Positions 49,701 through 54,311 of a stretch of DNA of 64,000 nucleotides are shown here, in pieces. The notes under the pieces were generated by a model. The model had not been told where the DNA came from. It searched no databases and saw only the letters and a program-made list of their open reading frames with translations. Position 1 is the first letter of the stretch. Every line of letters starts with the position of its first letter. The translations under genes and the position numbers were made by a program. Source of the stretch: Temnopleurus reevesii. Lineage: Eukaryota; Echinodermata; Echinoidea; Temnopleuroida; Temnopleuridae. The DNA lies in contig BQKZ01002525.1 of assembly GCA_036244855.1 (NCBI GenBank), positions 1-64,000 on the forward strand. Direction: 5' to 3'.

Positions 49701-51190
49701 TATTACTATCGTCCCAAATCATAAATTTGGAAAAAGTGCAGAACAATTAAAATCATTGCACTTTCATTGGCATGTTTGGCTCTAACATATTTTTCTGCAA
49801 TTGTGTATTGTCTCCCAAACTGGAAGCCATTATTCCAACCAAAACAAATCGATATCGACGGTGTCCAAGGATATTGTTTTGATATCACTGATAGTCGGTG
49901 GTGAGAATTAAATTTAATGTAAATTAATTTCCATCTTGAAAGTGTTAAACAGACAGACTCACCTATACTTTCTATTCCTCCTCCACTCTTCATGCCCTCC
50001 TTCTCTCTATCATCTACCATTCCCTCTGTTCCTTTGTCCGGCTTCTCCTTTCCTTTCTCTTCCTTTGCTAACGATGCCAAAGCTACTTTCCGTAGTTCCA
50101 GCAACATCATTTCCTCATCTTCATTATCATCATCTGGTTTCTAGAATGACAAACAGGAATTTGATTTTAGCATTAGATAAAGATTCTTGACATTTATTAC
50201 AGCAGATGGTCCAGAGTTTGCTCCAGTAAAAAAAAATGCTTGGGAAATTCCCAAGTTATGTTATTTTCTATCTTATTCATGTTTTCTACATCCATTTATT
50301 TGCCTTTGTTCCTAAAGCACCATGAGCACAGAGAATAATTTTCCTTGTATCGCATCGCACTTTGCTATGCATTTTAGCAGAAATATGTTTTGTTTAGAAA
50401 CTTTTTTATATACAACTGTACAGTAAAATATTGGAATGATATTTCTTCAATGTCTGAAATTACTAATCAAATGTGATAAGTAAGTTAGCACGGTAAGATG
50501 GACATGTGTGCTATAAAGTTACATGTATGCACAATTACATGCATATTGGATATGAAATCCTGGATTTCTATCTCTATAAATCAGTTAATCTATGACTTAC
50601 TGATATTCTCTTTCCAGATTTCTCTGCCTGATTCTTTCAACCTCCCCCAACCCTTGGACTGCTCTCTCTCTCTAATCCATGTGAAGACTTGTCGACATGA
50701 GAACTGCCTCCAGAAAGATTATGTGGCCAAAAATACATTTTTTTGTCACGCATATCAAGGATAATGGCTAATACCAATTAATCCTAAACACAACTTACTA
50801 CTATTCTCTTTGCCGATTTCTCTCCCTGTTTCCAGAAAGATCATGTGCTCAAAATACATTTTTGGTCAAACATGTCAGGATAATGGCCCAATATCAATTA
50901 AACCTAAATACAACTTACTGCTATTCTCTTGGCCGATTTCTCTCCCTGTTTCTCTTTTGACCTTCCCAGACCCTTGGACTGCTCTCTCTCAGATCCATGC
51001 GAGGATTTGTCGCCATGAGAACTGCCTCCGGACAGCCTCCTTGTCTGCTCCTTTATCTGAGCCTGGATATTGCGATGATCTCGAAGAAGACGCTCATACT
51101 CAGCAAGGTTAGGCTCGTATGTCTGCGGTCTGTACGACCTCTGATGTCGGATAATTGGTGATCGGGATCGTGACCTTCCTCTTGACGAAT
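20291..51190 (-). CDS. ZFC3H1: ZFC3H1, nuclear exosome-targeting (PAXT) zinc-finger protein; 5' end not found
   Basis: In animals ZFC3H1 works with MTREX and PABPN1 to retain polyadenylated nuclear RNAs and pass them to the exosome. About 25 minus-strand exons join in phase to roughly 2,140 codons (human about 1,989). In order they encode: an SR-rich and charged N-terminal region; an acidic motif (YDNYEEVEMEVDDEDEE); a long Lys/Glu coiled coil (37.1-38.1 kb and 35.8-36.7 kb); the single CCCH finger spread over two exons (33.6 and 32.9 kb); and HAT/TPR-like helical repeats to the C-terminus (24-32 kb). The last exon keeps the motif RCQEIG. The first coding exon, which carries the acidic 'EEGE' start in vertebrates, and one short exon between 23928 and 20400 were not located. 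One in-frame stop is present (32118-32120). The locus has several duplicated exon contigs. Confidence 0.88.
20410..23927. other. ZFC3H1 intron sequence; one short exon missing
   Basis: The protein segment equivalent to the human 'LYQRALQKLPLCASLWKDQ' should be encoded here (an exon of length 1 mod 3) but was not found. The stretch is AT-rich and contains the large inverted repeat at 21010-21609. Confidence 0.5.
21010..21609. mobile_element. Large imperfect inverted repeat (about 210-230-bp arms)
   Basis: 21010-21220 and 21379-21609 are diverged reverse complements. Shared blocks include GAAACCCTG, AACTGTGAAAA, TTCAAAAGTTA, GATCCTTGA/AATCCTTGA, GGCAACGC and CTCTCCATTCATT. No open frame. Pieces of its outer sequence resemble dispersed repeats at 53.5, 54.7, 56.9 and 63.6 kb. 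Confidence 0.8.
23928..23967 (-). CDS. ZFC3H1: ZFC3H1 micro-exon (40 nt)
   Basis: TGTTTCAG acceptor, then one base completing Ile, then VISLALQSQRIKE, ending GAG/GTGAGG. Joined to the preceding exon this gives LAFWKIVISLALQSQRIKE, matching the human LATWKIAIAAEIVLKGQREV. Confidence 0.82.
24250..24561. repeat. Tandem copies of the edge of exon 24562-24663
   Basis: On the minus strand the exon end CTCGCTTTCTGGAAAATGTAC and the following intron are echoed at about 24480 (CTCGTTGCTTTCTCAGAGATGTA), 24385 and 24295 (CTCACTTTCTGACAAATGTAC), a period of roughly 92 bp with strong decay. Confidence 0.7.
24562..24663 (-). CDS. ZFC3H1: ZFC3H1 exon (NGFSQLGLQIAYSTL)
   Basis: 102 nt. 'GFSQLGLQIAYSTLHRHPEC' and LAFWK match the human 'NVQILKLQAKMFTYNIPTC' and LATWK. 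Acceptor CACACACAG; donor AT/GTACAG, chosen because it splices in phase to the next exon. Confidence 0.85.
25094..25357 (-). CDS. ZFC3H1: ZFC3H1 exon (LVHRCLVSTATQYPVPF)
   Basis: 264 nt, phase 2 to 2. 'LSKLVHRCLVSTATQYPVPF' and 'WNDFSFHDRVIAVYLEHV' closely match 'LVNRCLVTVPARYPIPF' and 'WSNYEFHNRVIFFYLSCV'. One of the strongest anchors of the gene. Confidence 0.95.
25802..26017 (-). CDS. ZFC3H1: ZFC3H1 exon (PYMWICYIMLTN)
   Basis: 216 nt, phase 2 to 2. 'PYMWICYIMLTNSSLGKRL' and 'ACEAFESALVL..LELMWIE' match the human 'PYLWLIYCLCHP' and 'AYEAALGVAM..VQKIWMDYLV'. Confidence 0.93.
26514..26695 (-). CDS. ZFC3H1: ZFC3H1 exon (HVEMGVSQLSFSCRLHFLE)
   Basis: 182 nt, phase 0 to 2. The helix SFSCRLHFLEAQLRKLYQ is followed by 'RQCIRNFYEVPEGEVI', aligning with the human '.FYHMCKFFILQ...FLRKFIASFF'. 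Acceptor CTTTTTCAG, donor TATAG/GTGAG. Confidence 0.85.
26780..27085 (-). repeat. ZFC3H1: Two extra copies of the HVEMGVSQL half-exon
   Basis: The acceptor and first ~30 codons of exon 26514-26695 recur with starts at 26888 and 27078, about 190 bp apart. The distal copy has a good TTTGTGCAG acceptor, stays open for 29 codons and ends at a possible ATAG/GTAACC donor, so it could be spliced in place of the main exon. The middle copy has drifted. Confidence 0.85.
27682..27814 (-). CDS. ZFC3H1: ZFC3H1 exon (EWVDQLCKLNM)
   Basis: 133 nt; the AG/T split codon is completed from the previous exon. GEWVDQLCKLNMSQC, then 'YCRCIEALHRTGMKPADVLM', corresponds to the human helices 'LERYEAAMELCKSLLESCP'. 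Acceptor CATAAAG, donor ATG/GTATGT. Confidence 0.8.
27860..28165. repeat. (ATC)n and (ACC)n microsatellites
   Basis: A pure (ATC) run (27930-27985) inside an imperfect ATC/ATT tract, followed by an ACC-rich tract. Poly-Asp and poly-Val readings across it are artefacts of the repeat. Intronic. The identical tract is at 40593-40898. Confidence 0.95.
28187..28359 (-). CDS. ZFC3H1: ZFC3H1 exon (DLFSIPWKHS)
   Basis: 173 nt, phase 0 to 2. FSIPWKHSASGLDKQDVDDL corresponds to 'FVMPWQAVQDVKTNPDML', then 'WEGATKACTEG' to 'FEDAVKACTDE'. Acceptor CTGTTTCAG. Confidence 0.9.
28773..28946 (-). CDS. ZFC3H1: ZFC3H1 exon (DLFLGWLCLMHI)
   Basis: 58 codons, phase 0/0. 'SDLFLGWLCLMHIHATSSLP' and 'FDPAASLPSRIVKK' parallel the human 'DRCLAWLAYIHLIEFNILP' and 'YDPSNDNPSRIVN'. 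Donor AAAAG/GTAAGT. Confidence 0.9.
29476..30039 (-). CDS. ZFC3H1: ZFC3H1 large helical exon
   Basis: 188 codons, phase 0/0. N-terminal helix (SVLSKLDICKKVLQFLKH), a Ser/Asp/Glu-rich insert of about 110 residues absent from the human protein, then 'HQVLEVLLYQAQLQLNIGH', matching 'LLEALLFRVQLHIFTG'. A diverged copy is at 42209-42772. Confidence 0.9.
30130..30856. repeat. About 190-bp tandem array derived from the exon 30857-31028 edge
   Basis: The marker TTGAATA(G/A)CA, which is exon sequence at 30868, recurs at about 30673, 30487, 30296 and 30142. Each copy is followed by a CCAATTCAGT-like and GTGGCACA-like stretch and a shared intron segment. The first copy still has a GTAGGT donor; others have lost it or changed it to GTACAG. 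Confidence 0.9.
30857..31028 (-). CDS. ZFC3H1: ZFC3H1 HAT/TPR-like repeat exon
   Basis: 172 nt. SVDRALNALSRGLELN, then 'DLWIQYLNVYKDR', then YLEMCHKATELAP, matching the vertebrate repeat 'ALNVLARALE..PEIWCHYLRLF..EMCETAVEYAP'. Donor ATG/GTAGGT. Confidence 0.9.
31855..32200 (-). CDS. ZFC3H1: ZFC3H1 exon with an in-frame stop codon
   Basis: 346 nt. Splicing from the preceding exon gives a frame with 'PRKWRPRPRPRSKRLSSG', which matches the conserved Lys/Trp/Pro motif after the finger, then TAA at 32118-32120. The same frame continues with 'RKDASVSLDEEVRYFSD' and the first HAT-like repeat (DVGLWLRLARGLL). Only one base needs to differ for an open exon. Confidence 0.78.
32751..32953 (-). CDS. ZFC3H1: ZFC3H1 exon with the CCCH histidine
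   Basis: 203 nt, phase 2 to 1. Starts by completing Trp, then Gln-His (the zinc-binding His), followed by ERDYTMSTREMLTDLLSYNV, matching the family's 'IQDYTLSRKQLFQDILSYN'. Ends GGNNEG at GTGAGA. Confidence 0.92.
33330..33530. repeat. Degenerate tandem copies of the CCCH-exon edge
   Basis: 33352-33432 repeats the exon donor side: on the minus strand it still reads DPSRPLCQYELK but then hits a stop, and its donor is GTGAAT. A third, more diverged copy is at about 33465-33525 (plus strand TTCATATTGACAAGCAGGCC). Neither can encode the full finger. Confidence 0.85.
33631..33762 (-). CDS. ZFC3H1: ZFC3H1 exon with first three Cys of the CCCH finger
   Basis: 132 nt. Encodes LSPLFRDK, then DPSRPLCQYELKGTCNDDDC, i.e. 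C-x7-C-x4-C; the His follows three residues later in the next exon. The NDDDC block is essentially invariant in ZFC3H1. The Trp codon is split by the donor TG/GTGAGT. Confidence 0.93.
34461..35332 (-). CDS. ZFC3H1: ZFC3H1 exon (Lys-rich helix to pre-zinc-finger region)
   Basis: 872 nt, phase 0 to 2. DVKKTKIAALASGK begins a helix; a long disordered region follows. The exon ends 'FDTTGFLAYRSSLLPFKAFR', which matches the family's 'YHSPLLVFKSYRFSP' motif just before the zinc finger. It includes TSLESDLLQWIES, a probable short helix. Confidence 0.88.
35849..36034 (-). CDS. ZFC3H1: ZFC3H1 coiled-coil exon (KNALEQRMTKHLEL)
   Basis: 62 codons, phase 0/0. Begins at a TGTCACAG acceptor, continues the coiled coil (ALEQRMTKHLELDNQARTHL) and ends SSKI/GTAAGT. 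Confidence 0.85.
36282..36408. mobile_element. Short palindromic MITE in a ZFC3H1 intron
   Basis: The left arm CCCTGGTCACATAGGACC, continuing through GGAAGCAACACAATTCACCCC, is mirrored by GGGGTGAATCGTGTTGCTTCC and GGTCCTATGTGACCGGGG. Arms are about 45 bp around a 35-bp centre. Confidence 0.85.
36543..36717 (-). CDS. ZFC3H1: ZFC3H1 coiled-coil exon
   Basis: 175 nt, entered in phase 2 and left in phase 0 (CAG/GTAAGG). Encodes a continuous helix (RRRKEISVAKLKLERLKEQM, then NETQMVKHFKQ), matching the family's central coiled coil. Confidence 0.88.
37147..38150 (-). CDS. ZFC3H1: ZFC3H1 large exon (Ser/Gly-rich then coiled coil)
   Basis: 1,004 nt, phase 0 to phase 2. After SDKTTAQIAKSKK it has the conserved 'EYHRLREEIARREQNK' helix, matching vertebrate 'EYRLLKEEIANREKQR'. 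A disordered Ser/Gly region of about 150 residues follows, then a Lys/Glu/Arg-rich coiled coil to the donor TATAG/GTGAG. Confidence 0.88.
38180..38474 (-). mobile_element. tRNA-derived SINE with (TTA)n tail
   Basis: Minus strand: GTGGTTTAGTGGTTCTGAC (A-box-like) and GGGTCGTAGATTCAAATCC (B-box-like) at tRNA spacing, then a shared body with ATGGCGTTAAGC, ending in the AAT microsatellite at 38185-38232. It lies in a ZFC3H1 intron in the same orientation as the gene. Confidence 0.75.
38862..39125 (-). mobile_element. SINE-like element with (TTA)n tail
   Basis: Read on the minus strand, a B-box-like GGTTCGAGTCATACC lies near the right end, followed by ATGGCGTTAATTTC, and the element ends at the left in an AAT/ATT microsatellite. 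The internal motif 'TTTATATAGCGC' on the plus strand is shared with elements at 38.2 and 59.85 kb. Confidence 0.65.
39191..39314 (-). CDS. ZFC3H1: ZFC3H1 exon, 3' portion (DSFLKEFRMSSNTQ end)
   Basis: Covers all but the first 17 nt of a 141-nt, phase 0/0 exon. It encodes LDDDSEESEDE, then MGQLDSFLKEFRMSSNTQ, with donor CAG/GTAAAT. Together with 44580-44692 it restores the complete 47-codon exon. Confidence 0.8.
39316..42203. repeat. Exact duplicate of 26583-29470
   Basis: Offset 12,733 throughout, including the hypervariable (ATC)n/(ACC)n tract and all peptide readings, with no difference seen by eye. It carries second copies of four ZFC3H1 exons (41506-41679, 40920-41092, 40415-40547, and part of the exon at 26514-26695). 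It abuts a single N at 39315. Confidence 0.92.
42209..42772 (-). CDS. ZFC3H1: Diverged second copy of the large ZFC3H1 helical exon
   Basis: 188 codons, phase 0/0, same length as 29476-30039 but different at roughly a quarter of residues by eye. The helical ends (KLDICKKVLQFLKHRHTS; HQVLEVLLYQ) are conserved and the Ser/Asp-rich middle has drifted. Both copies are fully open with intact splice sites. It sits in contig 39316-43013 between two single Ns. Confidence 0.8.
43015..43127 (-). CDS. ZFC3H1: Second fragment of the VINLDDDSEE exon, cut at a contig join
   Basis: Same 113-nt fragment as 44580-44692 with silent-type differences; it ends at the single N at 43014. Confidence 0.8.
43262..43650 (+). 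mobile_element. tRNA-derived SINE candidate with (ATTT)n tail
   Basis: Around 43272-43325 the plus strand carries an A-box-like TGTAGTGGTTCTGAGTCT and a B-box-like GGTCGTGGTTCAAATCTC at tRNA-like spacing, followed by unique sequence and a TTTATTTAT-rich tail. The allelic copy is at 44822-45180. It lies in a ZFC3H1 intron on the opposite strand. Confidence 0.6.
43685..44128 (-). CDS. ZFC3H1: Second copy of the proline-rich ZFC3H1 exon
   Basis: 148 codons, phase 0/0, with the same ends as 45264-45689 (begins ITSSADSTPSK, ends RAKHTK) but a different number and order of Pro-rich units, six codons longer overall. Consistent with a repeat-length variant of the same exon. Confidence 0.75.
44474..44578 (-). 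CDS. ZFC3H1: Second, truncated copy of the ENLLRAQLLKAM exon
   Basis: Same reading as 46713-46838 with a few substitutions (KEEDDDDENLL, AKLEK end) but missing its 5' third because the contig starts at the N. Probably the alternative haplotype. Confidence 0.8.
44580..44692 (-). CDS. ZFC3H1: ZFC3H1 exon fragment (VINLDDDSEESEDE), cut at a contig join
   Basis: Acceptor GCATTTAG, then VPVHQPLVINLDDDSEESED; the frame is cut by the single N at 44579. The 'VxLxDDSeeSe' motif is conserved in ZFC3H1. The rest of the exon is at 39191-39314. Confidence 0.8.
44822..45180 (+). mobile_element. Second copy of the tRNA-derived SINE candidate
   Basis: Same layout as at 43262: TGTACTGGTTCTGAGTCT, then GGTCATGGTTCAAATCTC, then a TTTATTTAT-rich tail. 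It belongs to the alternative copy of this intron. Confidence 0.6.
45264..45689 (-). CDS. ZFC3H1: ZFC3H1 proline-rich exon, copy adjoining exon 46713-46838
   Basis: 142 codons, phase 0/0, acceptor CTTCCAG, donor CAAAG/GTATTT. A Ser/Thr/Pro-rich low-complexity region of repeated 'PPPSTSIPPPRTATP'-type units, ending in a basic LPSRTKHTK tail. It matches the disordered Pro-rich segment of the family in position, not sequence. Confidence 0.75.
46333..46507. mobile_element. MITE-like inverted repeat in a ZFC3H1 intron
   Basis: Ends GGGTTGTGTTTCGTAAAGC and GCTTTATGAAACACAACCC, arms continuing through AGATCTACA/TAAATCTACAT around a spacer. Same family as the element interrupted at 14.93-16.03 kb. 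Confidence 0.8.
46713..46838 (-). CDS. ZFC3H1: ZFC3H1 exon ('ENLLRAQLLKAM' region)
   Basis: 42 codons, phase 0/0, Pro-Glu-Pro start, acidic DEDDDDENLL, then 'LLRAQLLKAMLTKRAAKA', matching the vertebrate 'LLREELLKSLANKRA' region. Donor AAAAG/GTACAA. A truncated second copy is at 44474-44578. Confidence 0.85.
47545..47582 (-). CDS. ZFC3H1: ZFC3H1 micro-exon (38 nt)
   Basis: TTTCTTCAG acceptor, 13 codons' worth of sequence (KLGPQGSLENTIR) and a strong GTATGT donor. Its phase fits the exons on both sides exactly. Confidence 0.65.
48992..49186 (-). CDS. ZFC3H1: ZFC3H1 exon with the conserved YDNYEEV motif
   Basis: 195 nt, entered in phase 1 and left in phase 1 (CAA-A/GTAAGA). Contains QYDNYEEVEMEVDDEDEE, an unusually well conserved motif of ZFC3H1, which anchors the gene identity on this side. 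Confidence 0.87.
49963..50140 (-). CDS. ZFC3H1: ZFC3H1 exon (acidic plus 'LLELRKVALASL' helix)
   Basis: 178 nt, phase 0 to phase 1. Begins KPDDDNEDEEMMLLELRK, matching the vertebrate acidic/Leu helix before the Gln/Lys-rich region. Donor ATAG/GTGAGT. Confidence 0.8.
50590..50910. repeat. Tandem partial copies of the preceding ZFC3H1 exon edge
   Basis: Two extra copies of the exon 3' edge and its donor lie downstream. The one at 50590-50715 is long, still open, and would read LSGGSSHVDKSSHG onward to a GTAAGTC donor. The one at about 50795-50845 keeps only the last few codons and intron sequence. Confidence 0.85.
50919..51190 (-). CDS. ZFC3H1: ZFC3H1 exon (SR-rich N-terminal region)
   Basis: 272 nt, ending in phase 0 at GCA/GTAAGT. 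Encodes SSRGRSRSRSP, then 'YERLLRDHRNIQAQIKEQ', a helix resembling the first conserved helix of the family, then a Ser/Lys-rich tail. It is the most 5' exon found; the codon split at its start requires an upstream exon. Confidence 0.75.
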
Positions 51191-52276
51191 CTAATGATAG
51201 GGAGAGAAAAAAATAAATGTCTCTGACATTACACAAAGACGAAAGGCTATGGCCAAAAAATATTGGCATCGCTTTTTTTCACATATTAAAACTTGTCTCA
51301 TTTGAAACTCCAAGCCCAAGGGGCCCAACAAATTGAAGATACAACAGTCATAGGCCTACATTTTTTCCAAAAGCTTTCACAAAGATTTTAACTGGAAATT
51401 GTTAAACATGCCTATGTTATAATGAATGCCATCTTTTTCACACAATTCTTCTTTGTGCGTTAGATCTAAAAATGAAATAAAAATACAAAATCCTTTTTCA
51501 AATGTTAATCATGTTTTTAAATCTTAAGAATTTGGGCTGAATTGAACTTGTTCGTATTTAAGGTATCCGGTCAAATCGTCCCCATGCCAAATCGTCCCCG
51601 CTTCGCTACTACCACTTCGTCCCCGGGTCAGGTACCAAATCGTCCCCGCTTTGTCCTGGATGTGTTGGTCAAATCGTCCCCGCTTTGTCCCGGATGTGTT
51701 GGTGAAAATGTCCCCGCTCTAGCTGTCTTCCTGCAGTAATTTTTTTGTAATAATTTTACAATGAATAACAAAGTTGCGATTTTAGAAGATATAATAATGA
51801 TGTTTAAAATTTGAAATAATTTGACACAAAATTAACTAAACAAAAATAACTTTCCAGTTACGGAACAGAAATCTTTTCTTACTTAAACCTTGAACAAATA
51901 GTTGTACACGCACTTTCTTCTACAGAGGGGCAAAGTTTTTCAATGGTTTTCCTCAAACAATTTGTAATTCTCCATCTTTATTCTTTTTTAAGATGTCAGT
52001 CCTTCAAATATTTATGTATTGATATTTCATTCATGAGTGTTGTTGCTACTAGATTAGATAAATTTACTTCCGCCTTACAAGAATAATTCATAACTCAATT
52101 TAGCATGATTACTTTGAAATTTAAATTATTATGATTATTTCATTCATTACTTTCTTATTATTATTCTCTTCTTCCTTTTTCTTCTTTTCTTCATCCATCT
52201 CTCCTTTCATTATTTCTACTGGTCTCCATGGTAGACCAGCAGCAATATATAAGTGCGGCTGATTATGGGCTATCCA
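51191..52276. other. Upstream of the first located ZFC3H1 exon
   Basis: No exon recognised. Holds the C-rich tandem array at 51563-51720 and then AT-rich DNA up to the gap. The missing first coding exon of ZFC3H1 may lie here, in the gap, or beyond it. Confidence 0.5.
51563..51720. repeat. 34-bp C-rich tandem repeat
   Basis: Units built on AAATCGTCCCCGCTTTGTCC plus TGGATGTGTTGGTC, with two clear full units at about 51631-51700 and shorter CAAATCGTCCCC copies before them. Strikingly GC-rich against AT-rich flanks. Confidence 0.85.
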
Positions 52277-52958
52277 NNNNNNNNNNNNNNNNNNNNNNNN
52301 NNNNNNNNNNNNNNNNNNNNNNNNNNNNNNNNNNNNNNNNNNNNNNNNNNNNNNNNNNNNNNNNNNNNNNNNNNNNNNNNNNNNNNNNNNNNNNNNNNNN
52401 NNNNNNNNNNNNNNNNNNNNNNNNNNNNNNNNNNNNNNNNNNNNNNNNNNNNNNNNNNNNNNNNNNNNNNNNNNNNNNNNNNNNNNNNNNNNNNNNNNNN
52501 NNNNNNNNNNNNNNNNNNNNNNNNNNNNNNNNNNNNNNNNNNNNNNNNNNNNNNNNNNNNNNNNNNNNNNNNNNNNNNNNNNNNNNNNNNNNNNNNNNNN
52601 NNNNNNNNNNNNNNNNNNNNNNNNNNNNNNNNNNNNNNNNNNNNNNNNNNNNNNNNNNNNNNNNNNNNNNNNNNNNNNNNNNNNNNNNNNNNNNNNNNNN
52701 NNNNNNNNNNNNNNNNNNNNNNNNNNNNNNNNNNNNNNNNNNNNNNNNNNNNNNNNNNNNNNNNNNNNNNNNNNNNNNNNNNNNNNNNNNNNNNNNNNNN
52801 NNNNNNNNNNNNNNNNNNNNNNNNNNNNNNNNNNNNNNNNNNNNNNNNNNNNNNNNNNNNNNNNNNNNNNNNNNNNNNNNNNNNNNNNNNNNNNNNNNNN
52901 NNNNNNNNNNNNNNNNNNNNNNNNNNNNNNNNNNNNNNNNNNNNNNNNNNNNNNNNNN
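52277..52958. other. Assembly gap (682 N)
   Basis: Run of N in the interval between ZFC3H1 and SWSAP1. Confidence 1.
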
Positions 52959-54300
52959 CGTTAGTATGAAAAATTGTTTCACTGTCCATATCAATAAACA
53001 AAAGCATTTTGAAATATGATGTCTCTATTATGATACTCAAAGATGCCATCATTTAAAATACAATTTCAAAATAAAATTCATGCTGGAGCGAATACAGAAT
53101 GTCCTGATGGGGATTTTTGCTCATGAGCAAAACTTCTTAAAATCTTTGCATTATTTTTGTTGTGGTTTCCCATTTTTTTTTCAGAAGTCATCACAAAGGT
53201 ATTTATTTATTTATGTAACATTTCAATAAGTTTATTTCATATTCTTTCATACTTAAAAATAACAGTGTGTCGACCTAACTGGCTCGATTCTAATATTGAT
53301 TAAAGGGTTTATAATGAATGACAAAATTTTACAAGCATAATGTATCTATTTAGAAATGGGTCTTCAGCTCACATCGGGCTGATTTTTCTTTTCTGAAAAT
53401 TTAGTGATCATGATTAGGGATTTCATCTGGAGAATGCTGTGCAATACTAATATTGCAAATCTTGCTCCATTCTAGTCAGTTTGACTGCTCAAAAGGGTTT
53501 CCGAATTATTGCCCTGTCACTGGATGTCAATTTAAAAGAAGAGTCTACCCAAATTTTATAATTTTTAAACAAAAGTAGAAAATTTGATGAACAGAACAAA
53601 CAAGTTTGAGGAAAATCGGACAACTAATAAGAAAGTTATGAATTTTTAAAGATTAGAAAAAAACCGAGCAAGCCAGTGCAAATTTTGGAAGTAAATGGAC
53701 ACATGAATTGCTAAAGGGGTGCAAGATTTTAGCTGGTGACCTTTTTTTCTTTTTTTTCTGAGTTGTCAGCTCCTCAAAAGGGGGGGGGGGGGGGAGTCCA
53801 AATCCTGGGTGGGCGCCTCAAGTATATAATTCTTGTGTCTGTGTTGTGACTCGGCAAACAAATGAATTTACAAAAAAAAAGCAATGTATAGGTGGGTACA
53901 GAATTAAAAGAAAGACATTTCATTTAGTTGCCTACAATGCTTGTTCATACCCTCCAAAATCAATATCCAGGATACACATTGGCTGATACTTAGCTCATAT
54001 CTTCTTCATTAATTAGACAGACAATAATTCAATTCAATTCAGTTTGTTGATTTTCAATCCATCAAACATGTTTTCATAATCGAGGGAACATATCAATTAA
54101 AGAATCATGTGAAGAAAAGTATCAACAAAAATAAATAAGAGTACAAAATAAACAATGAGATATTCCTTAAGATGCATTGAATAAAATTACCTGTACTGTA
54201 CAGTAATGTAGACTCATAATCAAAAGCAATTGAAGCAAATAACAAAATGAAGCATCTACAAAAAAAAAATATGTAAAATGAATAAATGAATGACCACACT
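52959..54300. other. Intergenic stretch between ZFC3H1 and SWSAP1
   Basis: No exon found. Contains a dispersed repeat at about 53530-53690 (AGAGTCTACCCAAATTTTAT to AAGTTATGAATTTTTAAAGAT) and a G homopolymer near 53781. Confidence 0.5.
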
Positions 54301-54311
54301 CAGAGAGACAG

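Noticed and set aside
51100..51190. SR-protein splicing factor from the RGRSRSRSP motif
   Set aside because: No RNA-recognition motif nearby; the motif lies in the exon that splices in phase into ZFC3H1, whose N-terminus is SR-rich.
51540..51739. 65-codon frame with repeated PNRPRF
   Set aside because: Translation of the 34-bp C-rich tandem repeat; not coding.
52228..53052. Four long open frames of about 240-260 codons
   Set aside because: They consist almost entirely of N; they reflect the gap.
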